Shown here one piece after another: positions 56,641 through 64,000 of a stretch of DNA of 64,000 nucleotides; position 1 is the first letter of the stretch, and every line of letters begins with the position of its first letter. Origin of the DNA: Cyanobacteria bacterium REEB67. Its GTDB lineage: Bacteria > Cyanobacteriota > Vampirovibrionia > Obscuribacterales > Obscuribacteraceae. A model generated the notes under the pieces. The model ran no database searches and was not told where the DNA came from. It saw only the letters and a list, made by a program, of their open reading frames with translations. The DNA lies in assembly GCA_018971775.1 (NCBI GenBank), contig JAGXAB010000021.1:1-64000 (forward strand), in the 5' to 3' direction. The translations under genes were made by a program, and so were the position numbers.

Positions 56641-57198
56641 ATGATTAGACCATCGAAAGTGCTGCGAATCTATTACCTGGCCACCTTTACAATCGGTCTG
56701 GGTCTGACTTTACCCCTTTCCCACGCCATTTCCAGCGAAGATGTCGGAGCCAGAGGGGCGGCCCTGCTTATCCTTTCCTGGAATATTCTCTTTGTGATGA
56801 TTCTGCCTATCATTCTCGACTGGGCGGAAAGTCGCTATTTCAAAGCTCGCTTTCTGGCCCTCGAAGAAGTGGCCAAACAAAATCCGGAACTGGCTGAAAT
56901 GCTCAGAGTGCAGTGCGACAAACTCTCGCTCCCCAATCTCAAACTGGCTGTGATCGACAATAACGACAGCGAAATGTTCACCTACGGCCTCTGGGGCAAC
57001 AGTCCGCGTTTAATCGTCTCCAATCAGCTGCTGAATAAACAGTCGATGGAAAAAGAAATCGCACCATCGATCGAAACAGAGTTGACACGCTTCGCCAGTC
57101 AGGACCACACGCTAATATTCCTGATGTTTGCAGGATTTCAGGTAATGGCGCTTGTTTTAATGCACTTTGCCCGCACATCCTATCACATCAACTTTTAG
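56641..57198 (+). CDS. M48-peptidase-like membrane protein with degenerate HExxH
   Basis: LKLAVIDNNDSEMFTYGLWGNSPRLIVSNQLLNKQSMEKEIAPSIETELTRFASQDHTLIFLMFAGFQ mirrors the M48 arrangement but has TELTR. Confidence 0.5.
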   Translation: MIRPSKVLRIYYLATFTIGLGLTLPLSHAISSEDVGARGAALLILSWNILFVMILPIILDWAESRYFKARFLALEEVAKQNPELAEMLRVQCDKLSLPNLKLAVIDNNDSEMFTYGLWGNSPRLIVSNQLLNKQSMEKEIAPSIETELTRFASQDHTLIFLMFAGFQVMALVLMHFARTSYHINF

Positions 57199-57206
57199 TC
57201 CAGTCC

Positions 57207-58769
57207 TCAGTCTTCGAAATCTTTTGAATCAATAGACTCGGCCTGAAAAACCTCGAACTGTGCATCAGCGCTCTTCCAGGCTTGCCTGGGAAGGCCGGCC
57301 TTTATTGCCAGCTGACTCAAGGTCTCGTCGAGATTCCAACCAAACTCGGTGGCCACATGAGGCAAAAAGACCGATTGCCTACCCTGGCAGAAAAGCAGGA
57401 CGCCATCGGTGCCGACTCTGATTTCTGAAGGACCGGCCACCGGGTACGGATTTGTCAAAACGCTGATTTCTATTTCCAGATGTTCGAGCTCATCAGGCTG
57501 TAAGGGTGTGAAGCGATGGTCACGCGTGGCCGCTGCGGTGGCATTGTCTATAACCGCCTGATAGAGCGGCTTGACCGGCATGATGTAGCCTATACAACCG
57601 CGCAATTCCTTGCCCTGACGCGCTCCACCGGTGGTGCTCGTCTTAGTGGCATCATGGCCCGGATCATCGACGGCAGGCATCTTTTTAAAAAGAGTGACAA
57701 AAACTCCCTGCTCCTGTCTGAGCCTTTCGCTGACCTCAACGCCGAGACTTTTGTAAGCGGGCGCTTCTCCGTCTCCTTTCGCTACACATTTAGCCAGAGT
57801 CGCTTTCGCCAGTGCCAACAAAGTGCGCTTATCGGACAAGGAAAGAGGCTCAGAGTTTTTTGCCGAAGCAGCAACAGCGCTCCAACTTTGCGGCGATGCA
57901 AAGGCAATGGAGAGATAAGACACGCTATTCTGGGCATCCTCAACGATCGAATCGCGGGAAGTGCGATAATCGATTAGATGTCCGCGAGCCTCAGCCGGAA
58001 GCAAGGCCAGCAAAACGGTAAGAGCGTAGACACCGCAGATGGTATCATCGGTACGTTTGTAAAAGCTAAAAAATCCATCCAGATCGTTATTTTGCAAATA
58101 ACTAAACGCTTCCATGTCCAGTTTTTTCAAATTGTCGCTAAAATCGCCCTTAAAAGGCGTGTAGCCATATCGAGGGCCGAAATGCGTGAAATCGGAACTG
58201 ACCGCTATCAAGTCACCATCGCGCAATAATCTTTTGATGTGGGAGGCAACTTGTTTCGCCTCGGCGGTGCTATCAAGACGCCCGATCAAAATCGGCACAA
58301 TTTTGACATTACCAAAATCGCGTTTGATGAAGGCCAGTTGCATCTCCAGCGAATGCTCCTGCCGGTGCACGTCTTGAAGCTCGTGAAATTCGCCGCTCTT
58401 CTGCAAGGCAGAAACGGCAGCGACATCGACGCTCAAGTCCCCAAATACGGTGGCGAAGCTTTTATCCGAAGTCACAGCCGCCCCTGGAAAACCTACATAA
58501 TGACTGGGCCCGAGCAAAAAGACCCGTTTGATCTTTTTGCCTTCGGGAGCCATATACGAACAAGCAGCGGTCTGACCGGAAAAAGCATAACCGGCATGCG
58601 GTGCAACAACGGCCAGCACAGCCTGGCCGTTGAGCTGACTTTCAAAGGACGACACTTTGCTCTGCGCACCACTGTTATATTGATCGAGTTGCGTAGCCAG
58701 TCGCTTGGGATCGGCTTCGTACCATGAACCCGCAAATTTCAACGGGCGCTTATTCGCTAAGCGAAACAT
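57207..58769 (-). CDS. MEMO1-family + AMMECR1-domain fusion (AmmeMemoRadiSam system proteins B and A)
   Basis: FAGSWYEADPKRL, VVAPHAGYAFSGQTAACSY, GPSHYVGFPGAAV, SSDFTHFGPRYGY (MEMO1); KELRGCIGYIMP, AAATRDHRFTPLQPDELEHLEIEISVL (AMMECR1); SD ctggagg before the ATG at 58769. Confidence 0.92.
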   Translation of the reverse strand: MFRLANKRPLKFAGSWYEADPKRLATQLDQYNSGAQSKVSSFESQLNGQAVLAVVAPHAGYAFSGQTAACSYMAPEGKKIKRVFLLGPSHYVGFPGAAVTSDKSFATVFGDLSVDVAAVSALQKSGEFHELQDVHRQEHSLEMQLAFIKRDFGNVKIVPILIGRLDSTAEAKQVASHIKRLLRDGDLIAVSSDFTHFGPRYGYTPFKGDFSDNLKKLDMEAFSYLQNNDLDGFFSFYKRTDDTICGVYALTVLLALLPAEARGHLIDYRTSRDSIVEDAQNSVSYLSIAFASPQSWSAVAASAKNSEPLSLSDKRTLLALAKATLAKCVAKGDGEAPAYKSLGVEVSERLRQEQGVFVTLFKKMPAVDDPGHDATKTSTTGGARQGKELRGCIGYIMPVKPLYQAVIDNATAAATRDHRFTPLQPDELEHLEIEISVLTNPYPVAGPSEIRVGTDGVLLFCQGRQSVFLPHVATEFGWNLDETLSQLAIKAGLPRQAWKSADAQFEVFQAESIDSKDFED

Positions 58770-58791
58770 AACAGTGTCCTCCAGAGAGGAA

Positions 58792-59586
58792 TTACTTGAA
58801 GGGATCTGCGGTGTTAGCGGGGTTGCCGGCTGGGGCTGGAGTGGTGGCGGGATTTGTGGCTGGAGTGGCAGCTGGTTGCTGGACAGCTTGAGCAGGGGGA
58901 ACGGCTGCGGCAGGAGCAGGAGGCGCTGAGGCTTCCGGTGTGGCAGAGGCCGGAGGAGCCGATGAAGAGCTTGTCGGAGCATTTGGATTGTAGTCGAGAC
59001 GCACCGAACCGGAGGAGTTGGAGTCACCATGGGGATCTGCCGTGGAGTCGAAAGTAATGGTCAAGTGAGCCGACGGCAAACCTGTGGGCAGCGCGTCGAG
59101 CGGTTGCGATCTGGAAAGAGCCGCCTGGGCCTTAGATTCGGCGTCAGCGCTATGGGGCTGGCTGGATACCTTTGTGGCAAAAACATTGCCGCCGGCATCT
59201 AGGTCCACTCCTAATATGACATGGTTTTTGCCACTGGGTAGCTCCCAATTGTTATTTACTTTTCCCCAGACCTTGTTGCAATAGCCTCTGACGACGGCAG
59301 GAGCAACGGAAGGGGCGACCGAGCCTTGCTCTGCGGCACGGACGTAAGGAGCGGAGCTGTGGGGTCTCGGACGGGCGTGGGCAACAGGAGCGGCGTGGGC
59401 AACAGGGGCAACTGAAGGTCTGGAGGCGGCAGGGGCTTTCTTAGTCGCCGCAGCCTTAGCGGCGGCATTGGCGCTGCCAAAGACGTCTTGAGCATCGGCC
59501 GGATTTAGGGCCAGGAAAAAGACCGATGCGGCCCCGAATAAAAAACTTGCTGCGGTCAAACTGCATTCTCTGCCCATTCTCGGCAT
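58792..59586 (-). CDS. exported Ala/Pro-rich protein with TonB C-terminal-like domain
   Basis: Signal-like N-terminus; GYCNKVWGKVNNNWELPSGKNHVILGVDLDAGGNVFATKVSSQPHSADAESKAQAALSRSQPLDALP. Confidence 0.75.
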   Translation of the reverse strand: MPRMGRECSLTAASFLFGAASVFFLALNPADAQDVFGSANAAAKAAATKKAPAASRPSVAPVAHAAPVAHARPRPHSSAPYVRAAEQGSVAPSVAPAVVRGYCNKVWGKVNNNWELPSGKNHVILGVDLDAGGNVFATKVSSQPHSADAESKAQAALSRSQPLDALPTGLPSAHLTITFDSTADPHGDSNSSGSVRLDYNPNAPTSSSSAPPASATPEASAPPAPAAAVPPAQAVQQPAATPATNPATTPAPAGNPANTADPFK

Positions 59587-59806
59587 TCTCCCTATCGTTG
59601 ACGAACATCCCGACCCTTGGCTTCCAGTATATAAAACGATCTAAATATACAGGTTAGCGGACGATTACACCAAGAATAAGCATGCGGAAAATCCAGTTGT
59701 TTCGACCCGCTGAAGAGTGCATTTGTTTCCCTCCAGAAAAAAATTCCAGGCGTTTTAGCAAGAAGTTGTCCCCAAAAATCGGTTTACGGTTACAGGCTTA
59801 CCGGCT

Positions 59807-61039
59807 CTATTTTTTTGGCTGGGCTTCGCGAAAAATACCGAAGGAAGAAGTGTAACCATGCAAAAAAGTGGAATCGCCAACCGGACCGATTTCACCATTG
59901 CAGAAAAATCCACCCAGAGGAATTTCGCCAAGATACTCACTGAAAATATCGCTGTCATGATTGGCCCGACCATAGAGATACTGGCCGCGCCCCATGCAAG
60001 AAAATAAAACAGCTCCGGCGGCCTGATCGGCTTTGCTTTTTTCGGTGCTTGTATAACGCCTGAGCATCATGCGCAAATCATCAGCAGAGGAAGCCGCATC
60101 GCGCAGATGAAACTGCACAGTGCGCTCCGATCTAAGACGTTCGCCAACTAGCAGAGCACCGGACATTGGCTCGATGCCGTGAATATTGCGGATGAGAAAA
60201 TCGCCTTCGCCCAATTTTTCCTTAAATTCATCCATGGCCACGCCCAGGAAAATTGCCTCGCGAGCAAGTTTCTGATCTCGTTCCGATAGCCTGGCCAGTA
60301 CTTCCTTGAGCACTAAAAAAGCCGGTTTGCCATCGAGCTCATAGAGCAGATTGCCATCGCATTTGGTGACCCGGTAAGGCTTATCGATTAAACGACAACC
60401 CTGAGCGACGACCGAATCGACAGCGATATTGCCGGAGAAATGCACGCCTACAAGTCCGGCGCGATAGACGCGGTCATTGACGATCAGGCGATTTTCACCG
60501 GCTTTATGACCTCCGGACGCGAGACCTCCAAGTTTTACCGACTTGGGGAAAGCGTAATCAAGGCCCTGAACAAAATTTTCGATGGAGAAGCTGAAAGGAT
60601 CGCAGAGGAGCAAAAAGGACGGGTCGTCGGCGCTGGTCACCTCAAGCAGCTTCTCCCAGCTCTGAGGAGGATCGTCGAGATCAGGTAAAAAATCATTGGA
60701 GGTATGAAAGGCCTCGGCTTTGACCCCGGGGAGCAAAGCGCCGGTCAAAGTAATGGCCGATTGCTGCTCGAGTTCTCGACCATCCCCGATCAAACCAGCG
60801 GCGGTGCAACCAATGAAGGCCTGGGGAGTGAGCAAATTGTTCAGCTCTGCAACAATCGCTTCAAAATGTTTTTTGTAATCTGGAGAAATGAAGGCAAGCA
60901 AAAAATCGGGATGCATGCCGTCCAGGCGCAGGGTGAGTTCTTCAGCCAGCTCCTTAACAACCTCTTTGAAAGAGTCGTCCGTTCTCGCCGGCGAGGACGG
61001 CGTTCCTTCCGTACATTTCAGAACTGATGCCCACTTCAT
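59807..61039 (-). CDS. FIST domain (FIST_N + FIST_C) sensory protein
   Basis: HPDFLLAFISPDYKKHFEAIVAELNNLLTPQAFIGCTAAGLIGDGRELEQQSAITLTGALLPG; C-terminal ALLFSCMGRGQYLYGRANHDSDIF...GEIPLGGFFCNGEIGPVGDSTFLHGYTSSFGIF. Confidence 0.92.
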   Translation of the reverse strand: MKWASVLKCTEGTPSSPARTDDSFKEVVKELAEELTLRLDGMHPDFLLAFISPDYKKHFEAIVAELNNLLTPQAFIGCTAAGLIGDGRELEQQSAITLTGALLPGVKAEAFHTSNDFLPDLDDPPQSWEKLLEVTSADDPSFLLLCDPFSFSIENFVQGLDYAFPKSVKLGGLASGGHKAGENRLIVNDRVYRAGLVGVHFSGNIAVDSVVAQGCRLIDKPYRVTKCDGNLLYELDGKPAFLVLKEVLARLSERDQKLAREAIFLGVAMDEFKEKLGEGDFLIRNIHGIEPMSGALLVGERLRSERTVQFHLRDAASSADDLRMMLRRYTSTEKSKADQAAGAVLFSCMGRGQYLYGRANHDSDIFSEYLGEIPLGGFFCNGEIGPVGDSTFLHGYTSSFGIFREAQPKK

Positions 61040-61197
61040 AAAAAAACCTGGATTCCTGGCTGGCCGATTTTTACCGATGCAAGAATCTTAAACCCTTTTA
61101 GAAAAACCAGCCCGGCGCACCGGTATTTTGATCATAGTTTGATTACAAGACAAAAGATGATAAGGTCTTGCTTTAGGAAACATCTGGCCGGGTCATT

Positions 61198-63063
61198 TTG
61201 GACGACGAACTTACCATCAAACATCCCGCTTCGGAAGGCACGCATCACCAGGGTCCCTGGTGGAAAGTCATGTGCCTGACCGGCGTCGATTACTTTTCAA
61301 CCCTCGGATATCAGCCCGGTATAGCCTTTCTGGCGGCCGGCGTGCTCTCACCTATTGCCACGGCGATCCTTGTTTTACTGACTCTGGTTGGTGCCTTGCC
61401 GGTTTATCACCAGGTGGCGCGCTCTTCTCCGTATGGTCAGGGTAGTCTGGCCATGCTCGAAGAGCTCTTGCCAAAATGGAAGGGCAAAACGCTTGTGCTT
61501 TGCCTGCTGGGATTTGCCGCCACCGACTTTATCATCACGATCACGCTTTCAGCCGCTGACGCCGCCGCCCACATTGTCAACAATGAAATGCTCAATCATA
61601 TTTTGCCTTTCGGGCAAATCTGGCTGACTCTGATGCTCGTACTTATCCTAGGTGGAATCTTTCTGCTCGGCTTCAAAGAAGCAATCGGCGTCTCTTTTGC
61701 CCTGGTCACGCTCTATCTAGGCTTGAACGTGGTCGTAGTCGGCAAAGCCATCATAGTGCTTTTTGAGCATCCCGAATATTTTTCGAACTGGACGAATGCA
61801 CTTTATACCGAGCATCATTCCATAGCCAAAATGATCGGCGTTTCGTGTCTTCTCTTTCCCAAGCTAGCTCTTGGCTTGTCCGGCTTTGAGACCGGTGTGG
61901 CCGTCATGCCCCTGGTCCAAGGAGACGAGAGCGATACCTTGATCAGACCGCGTGGTCGTATTCGAAAAACACAACATTTGCTTACCGTAGCCGCCTTGAT
62001 CATGAGCGTCTTTTTGATCGGCTCGGCAATGACTACAACTTTGATTATTCCGAAAAAAGAATTTCTTGAAGGCGGACTGGCAAACGGTAGGGCCCTATCC
62101 TATCTCTGCCACCATCTGCTGGGCCATGAGCTCGGCACTGTCTACGACTTGAGCTCGATCCTGATCTTGTGGTTTGCCGGAGCTTCGGCAATGGCCGGCT
62201 TGCTCAATCTCGTCCCCCGCTACCTGCCTAGATACGGTATGGCGCCGGAATGGGCCCGAGCCATGCGACCACTGGTGATCTTTTTGACGGCGGTGGCGCT
62301 GGCGGTGACAATCATCTTCAAGGCAAACGTGGACGCTCAGGGCGGTGCCTACGCCACCGGTGTGCTGGTGCTGATTACATCGGCGGCCCTGGCCGTCACC
62401 TTGAAATTCTGGAAGCGCCCATGGCGTCGTCTGATGTTCGCCTTGATCACATTGATTTTTGCCTACACTACTGTCGTCAACGTCTATGAGCGACCGGATG
62501 GTCTACACATCGCCTGCTTTTTCATCAGCGCCATTTTGCTCACATCCCTGGTATCGCGCGCGATGCGTTCGACCGAATTGAGAGTTTTAAAAGTGGAGCT
62601 CGACGCTACCTGCCGAGAATTTATCCACGAGGACGACTCCGGCCAGATCCGCATAGTCGCCCACAGGCCGGGCGGCACCGATTACGATCAAAAAGAGCTG
62701 GAAGCCTGCGAAACCCATAACCTTGTCCCCGACCATTTGATCTTCCTGGAAGTAAGTCTCGGCGACGCCTCGGAATTTAACTCCGAAACTTTGAAAGTGG
62801 AAGGCGAGCGCGTCGGCAGATACCGTGTCATGCGCTGCACGTCGCCGGCCATCCCTAATGCCATCGCCGCTATCCTGCTCAATATCAGAGACCAGACAGG
62901 CAAACATCCACATGTCTATCTCGGCTGGACTGAAGGCAACCCGGTCTTGTACGTGATCAAATTTATCTTCCTCGGCGAAGGCGAAACGGCACCGGTCACC
63001 CGCGAAATCTTGCGCGAAGTGGAAAGCGATCCCAAAAAACGGCCCCGCGTCCACGTCGGCTAA
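61198..63063 (+). CDS. APC superfamily amino acid/cation permease
   Basis: 12-TM-type protein with soluble C-terminal domain; [23 protein letters not shown] start in track. Confidence 0.85.
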   Translation: MDDELTIKHPASEGTHHQGPWWKVMCLTGVDYFSTLGYQPGIAFLAAGVLSPIATAILVLLTLVGALPVYHQVARSSPYGQGSLAMLEELLPKWKGKTLVLCLLGFAATDFIITITLSAADAAAHIVNNEMLNHILPFGQIWLTLMLVLILGGIFLLGFKEAIGVSFALVTLYLGLNVVVVGKAIIVLFEHPEYFSNWTNALYTEHHSIAKMIGVSCLLFPKLALGLSGFETGVAVMPLVQGDESDTLIRPRGRIRKTQHLLTVAALIMSVFLIGSAMTTTLIIPKKEFLEGGLANGRALSYLCHHLLGHELGTVYDLSSILILWFAGASAMAGLLNLVPRYLPRYGMAPEWARAMRPLVIFLTAVALAVTIIFKANVDAQGGAYATGVLVLITSAALAVTLKFWKRPWRRLMFALITLIFAYTTVVNVYERPDGLHIACFFISAILLTSLVSRAMRSTELRVLKVELDATCREFIHEDDSGQIRIVAHRPGGTDYDQKELEACETHNLVPDHLIFLEVSLGDASEFNSETLKVEGERVGRYRVMRCTSPAIPNAIAAILLNIRDQTGKHPHVYLGWTEGNPVLYVIKFIFLGEGETAPVTREILREVESDPKKRPRVHVG

Positions 63064-63172
63064 ATAGCTCCAGATTTGAACGAATTGCCTAAACTCTCGA
63101 ATCCCATAGAAGGGACCAGGTTGAGTTAGCTTCTCCAGCTCGACCATCTCGGCAATATCGTCAAGCTTTGCG

Positions 63173-63220
63173 CATTTTACCCGGGTAATATTGACAAAGA
63201 CATTTTACCCGGGTAATATT
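63173..63220. promoter_or_regulatory. paired identical palindromic operator-like sites
   Basis: cattttacccgggtaatatt at 63173-63192 and 63201-63220 (28-bp spacing), each with the perfect palindrome ttacccgggtaa. Confidence 0.75.
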
Positions 63221-63260
63221 CAAGCAGCGATGGTCAAAGACGCCCCAGGCGAGTCCAAGA

Positions 63261-63923
63261 ATGAGGAACAAGATGGAATTATCCGGCAAAAATACGTGCA
63301 CGGCCTTCGCCGGCACGAGAGAAGTAGCCCACGGCAGCTATGAAGAAGTAGTACTCGAAAGTAAACGACTCTTTGACCGCGGCGAGAAAACAAACATTTT
63401 GATTTTCGACGATGACACGGCCCAGCAAAGGGACGCCGACCTTGGACGCAGCTTGCCAGAGCTTGAGCGCTGGCTGTCCTTCGTACGCAAAACAGCCGCA
63501 CAAGCAACGATTGCAGCACGCGATGAAGATCCCACTGAAGCCGGTGAAGAAAGAGCACAATCAGTCGTAAAACCGGGTCGGCCAAAATTGGGAGTGGTAT
63601 CGCGGGAAGTGACACTCCTGCCCAGACACTGGCAGTGGCTCAATGCCCAACCGGGCGGAGCCTCGGTCGCACTTCGCAAACTGGTGGAGGCAGCAAAACG
63701 AGACACCACCGGTAAGGAGCAAAAACGTCTGGCTCAAGAAGCGACTTACCGATTTATGTCGGCGATGGCCGGTAACGAAGCTGGCTTCGAAGAAGCAAGC
63801 CGCGCTCTATTTGCCGGTAAGCGCTCGCGCTTTGCCGAATTGACCGAACACTGGCCCGCGGACGTCAGCAAATATTTGCAGAAGTTGGCCGTGGCAGCAT
63901 TTGACGCAACCCAAAAAGAGTAG
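63261..63923 (+). CDS. DUF2239 family protein
   Basis: CTAFAGTREVAHGSYEEVVLESKRLFDRGEKTNILIFDDDTAQQRDADLG...GRPKLGVVSREVTLLPRHWQWLNAQPGGASVALRKLVEAAKR. Confidence 0.85.
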   Translation: MRNKMELSGKNTCTAFAGTREVAHGSYEEVVLESKRLFDRGEKTNILIFDDDTAQQRDADLGRSLPELERWLSFVRKTAAQATIAARDEDPTEAGEERAQSVVKPGRPKLGVVSREVTLLPRHWQWLNAQPGGASVALRKLVEAAKRDTTGKEQKRLAQEATYRFMSAMAGNEAGFEEASRALFAGKRSRFAELTEHWPADVSKYLQKLAVAAFDATQKE

Positions 63924-64000
63924 ACCAAGAACGAGGCCGTGGCCAAGACCGGCGCCGAGACTGGGCAATAGTACGGTGGCCAGAATGGAAAATATCAGGC

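Noticed and set aside
63815-64000. Minus-strand open frame with hydrophobic translation (LIFSILATVLLPSLGAGLGHGLVLGLLFLG) entering from the right edge
   Set aside because: Would overlap the DUF2239 3' end by ~100 bp; could be a real partial membrane protein, but too little sequence is visible to support it.
1-64000. CRISPR arrays, tRNA/rRNA genes, insertion sequences, phage or obvious defence systems
   Set aside because: Looked for but not seen; the tandem repeats present have no spacer structure and no cas, transposase or integrase motifs occur in the ORFs.

Overview
This 64 kb window is a dense bacterial chromosomal segment with about 50 protein-coding genes on both strands. I saw no rRNA, tRNA, CRISPR array, transposase or phage genes. 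The gene content includes a sigma-70 factor, Ppk1, a MoxR/DUF58/transglutaminase-like operon, NadC, a GlgX-type debranching enzyme, PPDK with its regulatory protein, a CtpA protease, MtnP, an M16 protease pair, PanE, CpaB, Hpt with guanine deaminase, a ThDP enzyme, 2-oxoacid:ferredoxin oxidoreductase alpha/beta, a MEMO1-AMMECR1 fusion and a FIST protein, plus many TPR proteins and TTG starts. This suggests a non-photosynthetic Cyanobacteriota/Melainabacteria-like (Obscuribacterales-like) genome; that placement is inference and was not tested. No obvious defence island or mobile element is present. The most notable signals are: (1) enzyme folds with degraded catalytic motifs (a transglutaminase-like protein with Cys->His and His->Met, an M48-like protein with HExxH -> TELTR, a receiver domain lacking the phospho-Asp, a ThDP enzyme with GDG -> TDQ); (2) several short tandem duplications at gene junctions (15 bp x5, 42 bp x2.5, 47 bp x2, 19 bp x2.3), one of them read in two frames inside a protein; (3) a doubled perfect palindrome TTACCCGGGTAA upstream of a DUF2239 gene; and (4) unusual fusions and gene neighbourhoods (debranching enzyme with a Gly-rich N-terminal domain, a BioD-like NTPase overlapping the PPDK regulator, a secreted SAM methyltransferase). 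All product calls come from motif recognition by eye; no database search was run.
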